Assembly: GCA_963819905.1 (NCBI GenBank)
Contig: CAWFXP010000005.1
Span: 1 to 64,000, forward strand
DNA from: CAWCQC01 sp963819905
GTDB lineage: Bacteria; Actinomycetota; Thermoleophilia; Gaiellales; Gaiellaceae
Direction: 5' to 3'
Length of the DNA: 64,000 bases
Each line of letters begins with the position of its first letter. Within the stretch, counting starts at the first letter, position 1. Positions 9,604-18,267 of this stretch are shown here, piece after piece. A program made the position numbers and the translations under genes. The notes below the pieces were generated by a model that ran no database searches, was not told the origin of the DNA, and saw nothing but the letters and a program-made list of their open reading frames with translations.

Positions 9604-10444
9604 CTATTGCAAGTAGCCTAGCTCGCGGAGCAGCGGGCCGGCCTCCTTCTCCACCGCCGCGAGCTGGTCCTCCGTCAGCTCGTCCGCATATCGGCCGATC
9701 GACGCTCCGTGCGACGCCGCCAGCGCCGCCGCGAGATCGTTCGTCGGGACGCCGAGTACGGTCGCCAGCTCGGCCGCGACTCCGTGCGGGTCGGCGGCGA
9801 GACGTTCGTAGCGCACCTCGACGGCCCGGCTACCCAGGCCGCGCGCCGCCTGGACGTAGCGTCGCCAGGCCCAGGCCGCCCGCTTCGCGTCGCGAGGCCC
9901 GGACGAACTCGGCCCGTCGCTCGGGCTCGACCCAGAAGCGCGCGTGCGTCCCGTAGGCGAGCCCGGCATCGTCGGCTCCGCGGTCCGCGTCGCTCAGCCA
10001 GCCCCGCTCGAGCAGGGAGCAGACGACGTCGCGCCCGTCCCGCACGATGTGAACGATCGTCGCCTCCGGAAAAGCGAGCGCGACCCCGTGGCCGACATAG
10101 GCCGTCTCGGGCGTCTGCTCGACCGCCCGCAGGTCGCCGACGAGCCCGAGCCGTCGCGTGACCGTGAGCGTCCGCCTGATGTGCCTAGCGGCCACGTTCG
10201 GCGGGAGCTCGACGAGCTCGGGGATCGCCGCCTTGAGCGCCGCCACCTCGCCGAGATCGACAAACCCCGGGGTGGAGCCGATCGCGCCGGCGAGAAACGT
10301 CGTCCCCGAGCGAGGGCTCCCGACGACGAACACCAGCCGCTCCTCGAGCGGCCCCGTCGCGCCGCGCAACGTGGGTCGTCGCGTGGCGATGATCCGGCGA
10401 GCCGTCCGTGCCTGGAGCGCGGCCGCGCGAAGCGTCTTCAGCAC
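9604..10444 (-). CDS. PAPS-dependent sulfotransferase, frameshifted
   Basis: About 280 residues after repair. The 5'-phosphosulfate loop is VVGSPRSGTTFLAGAIG and the 3'-phosphate site is IVHIVRDGRDVVCSLLERG, both diagnostic of the sulfotransferase family. The first frame runs to about 9895 (FVRAS) and the next continues as DAKRAAWAWRRYVQAARGLG to the stop; removing one C near 9895 joins them. The substrate could be a carbohydrate, lipid or small molecule. Only 20 bases separate its start from divergent gatD, so the promoters must overlap or lie inside the genes. Confidence 0.78.
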
Positions 10445-10464
10445 GTCGCTATCGTGTCACGACC

Positions 10465-11214
10465 GTGAAGCTGACCGTCGCGCATCTCTATCCCGACCTG
10501 CTCGGCATCTACGCCGATCGCGGCAACATCGCGGTGCTCGAGCGGCGTTGCGCCTGGCGCGAGATCGGCTTCGACTACCGGCCCGTGGGCATCGGCGAGC
10601 CCCTGCCCCGTAGCGCCGATCTCTACTACCTCGGTGGCGGCCAGGATCGCGAGCAGGCGCTGATCGCGCCGGACCTCGCAGCGCGCCGCTCCAGGCTCGA
10701 GGAGGCCCTCGCGGGAGGGGCCGCCGTCCTCGCTGTCTGCGGCGGCTACCAGCTGCTCGGACGCTCGTATCGCGAGCGATCGGGGGCGGAGCTGCCCGGG
10801 GTGGGCCTCCTCCCGCTGGCGACGGTCGCCGGGGAACGCCGGATGATCGGTGACGTCCTGCTCGAATGCGAGCTCGAGCCGGGCGAGCGGCGAACGCTCG
10901 CGGGCTTCGAGAACCACGCAGGGCGCACGTACCTGGACGACGGCGCCGCTCCGCTCGGGCGGGTCGTCTCGGGATTCGGCAACAACGGGAGCGACGGCTT
11001 CGAGGGTTGCCGCGTGGGCCGGGCGCTCGGCACCTACCTGCACGGCCCGCTCCTGCCGCGAAACCCCTGGCTCGCCGACTGGTTGATCGGCACGGCGCTC
11101 GAGCACCGCCTGGGCGAGCGTCCGGCGCTCGCGGCGCTCGACGACGGGCTCGAGGCGCGTGCGCTCGCGGTGGCCTCCGGCCGGGCGAGCGCACGCGGCG
11201 GCAGGCTCGACTAG
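10465..11214 (+). CDS. gatD: GatD-like glutamine amidotransferase (lipid II amidation)
   Basis: 249 residues of the CobB/CobQ-like class I glutamine amidotransferase family. The nucleophile motif is LAVCGGYQLLG and the catalytic His region is GTYLHGPLLPRNPWLADW. In characterised Gram-positives GatD supplies ammonia to MurT, which amidates the D-Glu of lipid II. Start GTG 10465 gives VKLTVAHLYPDLLGIYADRGN, the normal GatD beginning; longer in-frame extensions are not homologous. MurT is normally encoded next to GatD but is absent here: the upstream neighbour is a divergent sulfotransferase and the downstream one a convergent Nudix gene. Confidence 0.82.
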   Translation: MKLTVAHLYPDLLGIYADRGNIAVLERRCAWREIGFDYRPVGIGEPLPRSADLYYLGGGQDREQALIAPDLAARRSRLEEALAGGAAVLAVCGGYQLLGRSYRERSGAELPGVGLLPLATVAGERRMIGDVLLECELEPGERRTLAGFENHAGRTYLDDGAAPLGRVVSGFGNNGSDGFEGCRVGRALGTYLHGPLLPRNPWLADWLIGTALEHRLGERPALAALDDGLEARALAVASGRASARGGRLD

Positions 11215-11236
11215 CTCTCCGGGGTCGCGTCTCGCC

Positions 11237-11691
11237 TCAGGGCGCCCACAGCGCCCCAGATAGACCACCGGGTCGCCCGGCTGCCATCTGCGCAGGAAGC
11301 GCTGGATGGGCGGGTGCACCGCGATCTCCGAGAGCTCCTCGACGTCGAACAGGCGATGGCCCCGCACCGCGGCATCCTGGGAGGTGATCTGCTCGAGCGA
11401 GCGGCCGCCGAGGTGCCCTGCGAAGATGATGTGGACGACGTGCCGCGGCGTCGAGACGCCGGCCGGGCTGATCGACTCGGCCACCGCGATCGGGCCTTCG
11501 AGCGGGAGATCCTCCTCGATACCGAGCTCCTCGGTGAGCTCGCGCTGCAGCGCGCGGACGAGCGTCTCTCCCCCGTTCACGCCGCCACCCGGAAGGAGCC
11601 AGTATTGCCGACCCTCCTTCTCGTGGCGGCAGAGAAGCACCCGCTCGCCGCGACGCAGAAGCGCAGCCACACGGATGCGCGGCTCGATCAT
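11237..11691 (-). CDS. Nudix hydrolase, 3' end frameshifted
   Basis: About 150 residues. The Nudix box is intact: GGGVNGGETLVRALQRELTE followed by ELGIEED, so a nucleoside-diphosphate-linked substrate is hydrolysed in the cytoplasm. As sequenced the frame has no stop and runs on through the antisense of gatD to 10438. If the G-run near 11262 had one more base, the protein would end YLGALWAP with a stop at 11237, a natural C terminus. I treat the long tail as an artefact. Its start overlaps the dut stop by 4 bases. Confidence 0.75.
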
Positions 11692-12122
11692 GGGCGCGAC
11701 GACCCGAAGCCGCGGGCGCCGCGCTCCGACCGCGGCAGCTCGTCGACCTCGACGATCCGGGCGCCGGGAACCGGCATCACCACGAGCTGTGCCACGCGAT
11801 CCCCCGGCTCGGCGACGAACGTCCGCTCGAGGTCGGTGTTGAGCAGCACGATCTTCACCTCACCCCGGTAGCCGGAGTCGATCAGGCCCGGCGCGTTCAC
11901 GATCGTGACGCCGTCCGAGGCGGCAAGCCCCGATCGTGGCTGCACGAAACCGGCATACCCGTCGGGAAGCGCGACCGCGATACCCGTCGAGACGACGGCC
12001 CGCTCGCCGGGCGCGAGCTCGACGCGCTCACAGGCCGCCAGGTCGAGGCCGGCATCCCCGGGATAGGCCTGCGTGGGCAGGCTGGCCTCGGGCCGCAGGC
12101 GGACGACGGGAAGCTCGATCAC
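11688..12122 (-). CDS. dut: dUTP diphosphatase
   Basis: 144 residues, full length for a trimeric dUTPase. Conserved motifs appear in order: DAGLDLAA (I), PRSGLAA (III region), NAPGLIDSGYRGEVKI, GDRVAQLVVMP and the C-terminal RGARGFGSS loop (motif V). It hydrolyses dUTP to dUMP and pyrophosphate, keeping uracil out of DNA and feeding dTMP synthesis. Start and stop overlap the neighbouring hflX and Nudix genes by 4 bases each, so the three form one transcription unit. Confidence 0.95.
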   Translation of the reverse strand: MIELPVVRLRPEASLPTQAYPGDAGLDLAACERVELAPGERAVVSTGIAVALPDGYAGFVQPRSGLAASDGVTIVNAPGLIDSGYRGEVKIVLLNTDLERTFVAEPGDRVAQLVVMPVPGARIVEVDELPRSERGARGFGSSRP

Positions 12123-13429
12123 GCCTTGTCGCGGGCGACGGGCTCGCCGGAGTCGGCGACGAGATAGCGGGCGAACCGCGGACGCATCTCCCGAGGGAGC
12201 CGGGCGACCAGCAGGACGCCTTCCGGCAGGTCCTCCCGCTGCTCGATCGGCGCGCCGAGATCGTAGAGCTCTGCGAGGAAACGGCCGTCCGTGTGCGGTA
12301 CGAGCAGCCGTACCGGCTCGAAGCGCGCCGCGAACCGCTCGGCGATCCGTGCGCGCAGCCCGTCGAGACCCTCACCGGTTCGGGCAGAGACCTGGATCGC
12401 GTCGGGGAACCTGTTCCGAAGCCGTCTCTGCCCGAGGGGATCGACGGCGTCGATCTTGTTCAGGACGAGCACGACGGGGAGCTCGTCCGCACCGATCTCG
12501 ACCAGGATCTCCTCGACCGCCGCGATCTGCTCCCCGAGCCGCTCGTCGGGAGCGGCCGCGTCGGCCACGTGGAGCACGAGGTCGGCCGACAGCGTCTCCT
12601 CGAGCGTCGCCGCGAACCCCTCGACGAGCTGGGTCGGAAGCCGCCGGATGAAGCCGACCGTGTCCGTCACGAGGTACCGGCGCCCGTCGTGCTCGAAGGC
12701 GCGGGTGGTCGGGTCGAGCGTCTCGAACAGGCGATCGTTGACCGTGGCCGTTGCCTGGGTGAGAGCGTTCAGGAGGGTCGACTTCCCGACGTTCGTGTAG
12801 CCGGCGAGGGCGACCAGGGGCGTTTCCGCCCGGTGGCGAGCCGTCCGCTGCGTGGCGCGCTGCGTCCCGAGCGAGCGCAGCTTCCGCTTCAGGAGCCCGA
12901 TGCGCTGCCGCGCCAGCCGCCGGTCGGTCTCGAGCTGAGACTCGCCGGGGCCGCGGGTGCCGATACCGCCGCCCAGGCGCTCCAGGTGCTGCCACAGGCC
13001 GCGCATGCGCGGCAGGTTGTACTCGAGCTGCGCGAGCTCGACCTGGAGCTTGCCCTCGGCGCTCTTGGCGTGCTGCGCGAAGATGTCGAGGATCAGCTGG
13101 GTACGGTCGACGACACGCAGCTCGAGCGCGTCCTCGAGCCGTCGCTGCTGGCTCGGATCGAGCTCGTCGTCGACGACGAGGGACTCGGCGCTCGCGCCGG
13201 AGATCCGCCCCTTTAGCTCCTCGAACTTGCCGCGGCCGAGGTAGGTGCGCGGGTCCGGGCGGTCGCGGTGCTGAACGAGCTCTCCGACGGGTTCGACGCC
13301 GGCGGCGCGCATCAGCTCGCGCGCCTCGCCGAGCTCCTCCTCCTCGTTGCGGTCGCGTCCGAGCACGGCGACGAGAAAGCCGCGCTCGGGCTCGGCACCG
13401 GGTGCAGGATCCGGCTGGTGCAGGCTCAC
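12119..13429 (-). CDS. hflX: GTPase HflX
   Basis: About 436 residues. The N-terminal HflX domain has RTYLGRGKFEEL and a glycine-rich linker GGIGTRGPGESQLETDRR; the G domain has GYTNVGKSTLLN (G1), DTVGFIRRLP (G3) and NKIDAVD (G4). HflX binds the 50S subunit and rescues stalled or hibernating ribosomes. Start GTG 13429 gives the homologous beginning; the frame is open a further 57 codons upstream but overlaps the divergent dapE start. The 49-base gap to dapE (13479) must hold both promoters. Confidence 0.94.
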   Translation of the reverse strand: MSLHQPDPAPGAEPERGFLVAVLGRDRNEEEELGEARELMRAAGVEPVGELVQHRDRPDPRTYLGRGKFEELKGRISGASAESLVVDDELDPSQQRRLEDALELRVVDRTQLILDIFAQHAKSAEGKLQVELAQLEYNLPRMRGLWQHLERLGGGIGTRGPGESQLETDRRLARQRIGLLKRKLRSLGTQRATQRTARHRAETPLVALAGYTNVGKSTLLNALTQATATVNDRLFETLDPTTRAFEHDGRRYLVTDTVGFIRRLPTQLVEGFAATLEETLSADLVLHVADAAAPDERLGEQIAAVEEILVEIGADELPVVLVLNKIDAVDPLGQRRLRNRFPDAIQVSARTGEGLDGLRARIAERFAARFEPVRLLVPHTDGRFLAELYDLGAPIEQREDLPEGVLLVARLPREMRPRFARYLVADSGEPVARDKA

Positions 13430-13478
13430 GCCCGGATTCTGCCACTCGCCGGGGGCCCCCGCCTCTAGATTTCCGGTA

Positions 13479-14561
13479 ATGGACGCAGCGACTGCACGAA
13501 GACTGGCCGAGCGTACGCTCGCACTCGTCGACGTTCCCTCGGTGAGCAGGAACGAGGCCGCAGTCGCCGAGCTGGTCGCCGCGGCGGTGCCGAGGCGCAC
13601 GTTCCGCGAGGTGTACGCGGACGGCGAGGGGTTCTTCTACTCGACGCCTCGGACCGCGGGGCGGCCGTTCGTGCTCCTCGCCGGGCACCTGGACACGATC
13701 CCCGCCCAGGACAACCTGCCCGGGCGAATCGAGAACGGCTGGGTCGTCGGCCTCGGCGCGACCGACATGAAGGGCGGTCTCGCGGTCATGCTCGAGCTCG
13801 CGGAGTGGCTCGACGGGGCCCGAGCCGAGCGGCAGCTGGACGTCGGCCTCCTCTTCTTCACCAGGGAGGAGCTGCCGGCCGACGAGAGCCCCCTGCCGGA
13901 GGTGTTCGAGGGGAGCCCGCAGCTGCGCGAGGCGGATCTCGCCGTCGTCCTCGAGCCGACGGACAACACGATTCAGGCCGGGTGCCTCGGCAACCTCAAC
14001 GCGACGCTCACGTTTCACGGTGCGGCTGCCCACTCGGCCCGCCCCTGGCAGGGGACGAACGCGATCGCCGCCGCGGTCGAGGGGCTCCTCCCCCTCACCC
14101 GGATACCGCCCGAGCCGGTCGACATCCAGGGCCTGACGTTCACCGAGGTGTTGAGCGTTACACAGATCGCGGGCGGTGTCGCCGACAACGTCATCCCCGA
14201 TCGCGTCGAGTGCCGGCTCAACTTCCGCTTCGCGCCGCACCGGTCGGTCGACGAGGCGCGGCAGCGCCTCGCCGCGCTCGTCGGCGAGGCCGGCGAGCTC
14301 CAGATCACGAGCCACTCGCCGCCGGGCCGTGTCTCGGCGAGCTCGCCGCTCGTCGAGCGGCTGCGCGCGGCCGGTGAGTTCAGGGTGGAGCCGAAGCAGG
14401 CCTGGACGCCCGTCGCGCAGTTCACGGACGAGGGGATCGACGCCGTGAACCTCGGGCCGGGCGCGACGGTCTACGCCCACAAGCGGGACGAGCGGGTCGC
14501 CGTGCCCGAGCTCGTGCGCACGTTCGAGGCGCTTCGCCGCTTCGTCGTAGGGGCCGGCTAG
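13479..14561 (+). CDS. dapE: Succinyl-diaminopimelate desuccinylase
   Basis: 360 residues, M20 metallopeptidase family. Zinc ligands and catalytic residues are visible in GHLDTIP, GLGATDMKGG, FFTREELPADES and LEPTDN, with the dimerisation-domain histidine in GAAAHSARPWQG. It cleaves N-succinyl-LL-DAP to LL-DAP and succinate, the last committed step before epimerisation. ATG 13479 is chosen because homology begins at MDAATARRLAERTLAL. dapC starts 2 bases after its stop, and dapD follows, so dapE-dapC-dapD is one operon. Confidence 0.92.
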   Translation: MDAATARRLAERTLALVDVPSVSRNEAAVAELVAAAVPRRTFREVYADGEGFFYSTPRTAGRPFVLLAGHLDTIPAQDNLPGRIENGWVVGLGATDMKGGLAVMLELAEWLDGARAERQLDVGLLFFTREELPADESPLPEVFEGSPQLREADLAVVLEPTDNTIQAGCLGNLNATLTFHGAAAHSARPWQGTNAIAAAVEGLLPLTRIPPEPVDIQGLTFTEVLSVTQIAGGVADNVIPDRVECRLNFRFAPHRSVDEARQRLAALVGEAGELQITSHSPPGRVSASSPLVERLRAAGEFRVEPKQAWTPVAQFTDEGIDAVNLGPGATVYAHKRDERVAVPELVRTFEALRRFVVGAG

Positions 14562-14563
14562 AC

Positions 14564-15710
14564 GTGCACCGCTCGCCGCTCCTCGCGGAGCTCGGCACGT
14601 ATCCGTTTGTCCGTCTGGACGAGGCGAGGAGCCGGCTCACCGCTGCCGGCGTCCACGTCATCGACTTCGGCGTCGGGGATCCCCGTGAGCCGACGGCGGC
14701 ATTCATCCGGGACGCGCTCCTCGAGGGCGTGCGCGAGACGATGGCCTATCCTGCCGCCCGCGGCCTCCCCGAGTTGCGAGAGGCGATCGCCGCGTGGTTT
14801 GCCCGCCGCTTCGGGGTCGGCCTCGACCCTGACACGGAGATCGTGCCCACGCTCGGCGCGAAGGAAGCGATCTTCAGTCTGGCCCAGATCGTCGTCGACC
14901 GATCGGCCGGGCGCGACCTCGTCGTCACCACCGAGCCCGGCTACCCCGTGGCCGAGCGTGGAGCGAGGTTCGCCGGGGCAGAGCTGCTCCGGCTGCCACT
15001 CGTGGAGCGAAACGGGTTCCTGCCCGACCTCGACGCAGTCGCGGAGGCGGTCTGGCGCCGGGCTGCGCTCGTCTGGGTCAACTACCCGAACAACCCGACG
15101 GCCGTCGCGGCGCCTAGCTGCCTGTACGAGCGGCTCGCCGCGCTGGCCGCCGAGCACGGGTTCCTGCTCGCCTCCGACGAGGCCTACAGCGAGCTCTACT
15201 TCGCGGAGCCCCCTCCGAGCGCCCTCGAGGCGGCCCGCCGGAACGTCGTCTCCGTCCACAGCCTGAGCAAGCGCTCGTCGATGACCGGCTACCGCGCCGG
15301 GTTCGTCGCGGGCTCGTCGGAGGCAATCGCGGCGCTGAAGCTCTATCGCCCGTCGGTCGGAACCGCACCGCAGGAGTTCGTCCAGCGCGCGGCGATCGCC
15401 GCGTGGAGCGACGAGGGGCACGTGTGCGAGGCGCGCGAGCGATACGCGCGCAAGCGCGAGACCCTGCTGCCGGTGCTCGAGCGCAAGGGGCTGCGAAACG
15501 CGGGCGGCCCGACCACGATGTACCTCTGGCTGGCGCTGCCGGCCGGGGAGGCCTCGGAGTCGTTCGCGCTGCGCGCTCTTGGAGCACGGGATCGTGGTCG
15601 CGCCCGGAGCGTTCCTCGGGCCCTCGGGGGAAGGCTACGTCCGCTTCGCCCTCGTTCCCACCGAGGCGGAGTGCGAGGCCGCCGCCGAGATCCTGGAGGA
15701 GGCGTTGTGA
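14564..15710 (+). CDS. dapC: Succinyldiaminopimelate aminotransferase, frameshifted
   Basis: About 380 residues, class I/II PLP aminotransferase. The substrate loop GVGDPREPTAAF, NYPNNPT, SDEAYSELYF and the PLP-lysine motif SVHSLSKRSSMTGYRAGF are clear. Near 15577 one extra G shifts the frame; the true C terminus is LLEHGIVVAPGAFLGPSGEG… ending at TGA 15708-15710. As sequenced, the shifted frame runs into dapD and makes a false 654-residue fusion. It transaminates N-succinyl-2-amino-6-ketopimelate with glutamate. GTG 14564 is the start. Confidence 0.87.
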
Positions 15711-16528
15711 CCGACGTCGAGCGACTGGAGCAGACCATCGAGCGGCTGTGGAGCCTTCCCGCGGAGGAAGCGGCGAGCGAGATCGACGCGGTCGAGGAGG
15801 CGATCGAGCTGCTCGATCGCGGGATCGTGCGCGCAGCCGTGAAGCAGGACGGCCGCTGGCGGGCGAACGAGTGGGCGAAGAAGGCGATTCTCCTCTCCTT
15901 CCGCCTGCGTCCCTCGGAGCCGCTCGAGCTCGGGCCGTTCACGTACTTCGACAAGATCGCCCTGAAGCGGTTCGACGCGTCGCTCGGCGTTCGCGTGGTG
16001 CCGCCCGCGGTCGCCCGCCACGGATCCTTCGTCTCCGAGGGCGTCGTTCTCATGCCGAGCTACGTCAACATCGGCGCCTGGGTGGGGCCGCGGACCATGG
16101 TCGACACCTGGGCCACCGTGGGCTCCTGCGCGCAGATCGGCGCTGACGTCCACCTCTCCGGCGGCGTCGGGATCGGCGGCGTGCTCGAGCCGCCGCAGGC
16201 GACCCCGGTCGTCGTCGAGGACGGCGCGTTCGTCGGCTCGCGCTGCATCGTCGTCGAGGGGGTGGTCGTGGGCGAGGAGGCCGTCCTCGGCGCGAACGTC
16301 GTCCTCACCGCCTCGACGCCGATCATCGACGTCACCGGCGAGGAACCGGTGGAGTACCGCGGCCAGGTCCCTCCCCGGTCGATCGTCGTGCCCGGCGCAC
16401 GTCCGAAGGAGTTCCCCGCGGGCGTGTTTCACCTTCCCGCCGCGCTCATCATCGGCAGCCGCACCGCGTCGACCGATCGCAAGGTGAGCCTGAACGACGC
16501 GTTGCGAAGCTACGGCGTGGCCGTCTAG
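15707..16528 (+). CDS. dapD: Tetrahydrodipicolinate N-succinyltransferase
   Basis: 273 residues, DapD left-handed beta-helix acyltransferase using succinyl-CoA. An N-terminal helical domain (RLEQTIERLWSLPAEEAASE) is followed by hexapeptide-repeat turns (MPSYVNIGAWVGPRTMVDTW, IGADVHLSGGVGIGGVLEP). GTG 15707 overlaps the dapC stop (GTGA), indicating translational coupling. This choice of succinyl route fits dapE and dapC beside it. Its TAG stop shares the palindrome CTAG with the convergent dapF stop. Confidence 0.93.
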   Translation: MTDVERLEQTIERLWSLPAEEAASEIDAVEEAIELLDRGIVRAAVKQDGRWRANEWAKKAILLSFRLRPSEPLELGPFTYFDKIALKRFDASLGVRVVPPAVARHGSFVSEGVVLMPSYVNIGAWVGPRTMVDTWATVGSCAQIGADVHLSGGVGIGGVLEPPQATPVVVEDGAFVGSRCIVVEGVVVGEEAVLGANVVLTASTPIIDVTGEEPVEYRGQVPPRSIVVPGARPKEFPAGVFHLPAALIIGSRTASTDRKVSLNDALRSYGVAV

Positions 16529-17322
16529 TCCTCGCCGAGCTCCGCGAGCAGCTCGGGCGCGACCTCGCCGGTGCAGATCTCCTGGGCCGGCCCGGTCAGG
16601 AGCGCGTGCCCACGGTCGTCGAGAGAGACCTCGAGATCGCCGCCCGGGAGATGAACGGTCACCGGGCTTCGGCACCGCCCGCCCGCGATCATGGCCGCCG
16701 CTGCGGCGCAGGCGCTCGTGCCCGAGGACGGCGTCTCCCCCGCCCCTCGCTCCCACACCCTGACGGTGAGCTCGTGCTCCCCGTCGACTCGTACCAGCTG
16801 GACGTTCGTGCGCTCGGGGAAGCGCGGATGGTGCTCGACGAGTGGCCCCAGAGCGAGCAACGCCTCCCGGTCGGGGAGGCGTTCGATGACCGCGTGGGGG
16901 TTTCCGATCACGACCGGGGTGACCGTCACGCTCGCGCCCGAGACGTCGATCGGCTCGGGGGCCTCGACGGTGACAGGCCCCAGGTCCTGCTCGACGAGCT
17001 GCGCCGTCAGGAGCCGGGCCTGCACCTCGCGCTCGCCGACCCTGACGACCACGCGATCGGCCGAGCTCCGGCGCCCGAGCCAGCGGGCTGCGATCCGCGT
17101 GCCGTTCCCCGAGAGCTCCGCGGTGGAGCCGTCGGGGTTCCAGATCAGGACGTCGGCGCACGCGTCGACCGCCGACAGAACCTCGAGCACGCCGTCGGCG
17201 CCGATTCCGCGCCGGCTGTCGCAGAGGCGCCGCACCACCGCCGGAGTCAGCGGACGGCCGACGTCAGCCCGCTCGACGAGCAGGTAGTCGTTCCCGAGCC
17301 CGTGCCACTTCGAGAATCTCAT
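16525..17322 (-). CDS. dapF: Diaminopimelate epimerase homologue with Ser/Ser active site
   Basis: 265 residues with the two-domain DapF fold; the start MRFSKWHGLGNDYLLVE is textbook. The family's two catalytic cysteines normally lie in CGNG and ACGTG. Here the first motif reads NPDGSTAELSGNGTR and the second GETPSSGTSACA, so both positions are serine (codons TCG and TCC/TCG). Fold residues around them are conserved. It should convert LL-DAP to meso-DAP, closing the dapA-E route, but a Ser pair is not the standard chemistry. Its start lies 59 bases inside the miaA coding end. Confidence 0.82.
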   Translation of the reverse strand: MRFSKWHGLGNDYLLVERADVGRPLTPAVVRRLCDSRRGIGADGVLEVLSAVDACADVLIWNPDGSTAELSGNGTRIAARWLGRRSSADRVVVRVGEREVQARLLTAQLVEQDLGPVTVEAPEPIDVSGASVTVTPVVIGNPHAVIERLPDREALLALGPLVEHHPRFPERTNVQLVRVDGEHELTVRVWERGAGETPSSGTSACAAAAAMIAGGRCRSPVTVHLPGGDLEVSLDDRGHALLTGPAQEICTGEVAPELLAELGED

Positions 17323-18217
17323 CGGCGACTACGCCCGGTGGGCGATCGCCGTCAACGGTAACGATGCCGGGGATCCGTCGCATCCACTTTCGCTGGTACG
17401 CGGCATAGCGCCGGGTGCGCGTCTCGATGGCCGCGGCGGCCTCCTCGAGCGGCAGCGTCGTCAGCTCGTGCAGCCCGATGATGCCGCGGGCGCCGCGCGA
17501 GAGCGGACGCCCCGCAGCCGCGCGAGCCTCGGCGACGGCGCCCTGCTCGATCATCCGCCGGGTTCTGGCCGAGATCCTCTCTGCCAGCACCTCGCGCGGG
17601 ACGTCGAGGCCGATCACGACGGTGGGGACCCGTGTCAGCGTCGACCAGAGGCGGCTCTCCCCCGGCTTGAGCGACTGACCGGCCGCGGCGAGCTCGAGCG
17701 CCCGGACGACCCGCCGCCGGTCGTTCGCATGGACGACGGACGCAGCCTCGGGATCACGCTCCGCGAGGGCCGCGTGGGCCGCCGACGCGCCCAGGCGGTC
17801 GTAGACCGCCTCCCAGTGTCTCCGCGCCTCCGCCGAGGCGGGAGGCGGGACACCGAGGTCGGCCAGCGCGGCGCGCAGGTAGAGACCGGTTCCCCCGGCC
17901 ACGACAGGAATCCGGCCTGCGGCCAGCGCCTCGTCGACGGCCGCGTGTGCGAGAGCCGCATACGCTCCTACCGAGCCCTCGTAGTCGAGCGGCCAGATCC
18001 CGACAAGCCGTGTCGGCCGAGCCGGCTGGTTCGTGAGGATCGGCAGACCGCGGTAGGCCTGCATCGCGTCGGCCGAGATCACATCGGCCGGAAGCCTGTC
18101 CACGAGGGCCTCGGCGACCGCAGACTTCCCGGAGGCCGTCGGCCCGAAGAGCCCGACCGTCAGGCCCTCGAGCGGCGCAGGTCGCCCGGGGCCACCGCGA
18201 GCCTCCCTCCGGTTCAA
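17264..18217 (-). CDS. miaA: tRNA dimethylallyltransferase
   Basis: 317 residues. P-loop GLFGPTASGKSAVAEAL, substrate motif SADAMQAYRGLPILTNQP, GGTGLYLRAAL and the C-terminal RTRRYAAYQRKWMRR are all present. It adds a dimethylallyl group to N6 of A37 in tRNAs reading UNN codons. MiaB, encoded immediately upstream, then methylthiolates it. The start appears to be TTG 18217, supported by GGAG five bases before it; no ATG or GTG precedes the P-loop in frame. Confidence 0.94.
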   Translation of the reverse strand: MNRREARGGPGRPAPLEGLTVGLFGPTASGKSAVAEALVDRLPADVISADAMQAYRGLPILTNQPARPTRLVGIWPLDYEGSVGAYAALAHAAVDEALAAGRIPVVAGGTGLYLRAALADLGVPPPASAEARRHWEAVYDRLGASAAHAALAERDPEAASVVHANDRRRVVRALELAAAGQSLKPGESRLWSTLTRVPTVVIGLDVPREVLAERISARTRRMIEQGAVAEARAAAGRPLSRGARGIIGLHELTTLPLEEAAAAIETRTRRYAAYQRKWMRRIPGIVTVDGDRPPGVVADEILEVARARERLPARRAG

Positions 18218-18267
18218 AGGTTACTCCGCGAGAGCGCGCGTGTGGCGCGACGGGTGTGGCGATTCGT

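Noticed and set aside
5977..10444. A defence or signalling island built from sigma factors, HNH repeats and a phosphatase
   Set aside because: Each gene has an ordinary explanation, there is no nuclease or effector, and strand layout does not support a single operon.
10438..11691. A 417-residue Nudix protein with a long C-terminal extension
   Set aside because: The extension is antisense to gatD, and a one-base change in a G-run gives a natural stop at 11237.
12372..14480. 702-residue minus-strand open frame over dapE and hflX
   Set aside because: It is a shadow of dapE (opposite strand) plus a shifted frame of hflX; no domain is continuous through it.
14564..16528. A 654-residue DapC-DapD fusion protein
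   Set aside because: The aminotransferase C terminus is intact in another frame and ends at TGA 15708-15710; the fusion arises from one extra base near 15577.
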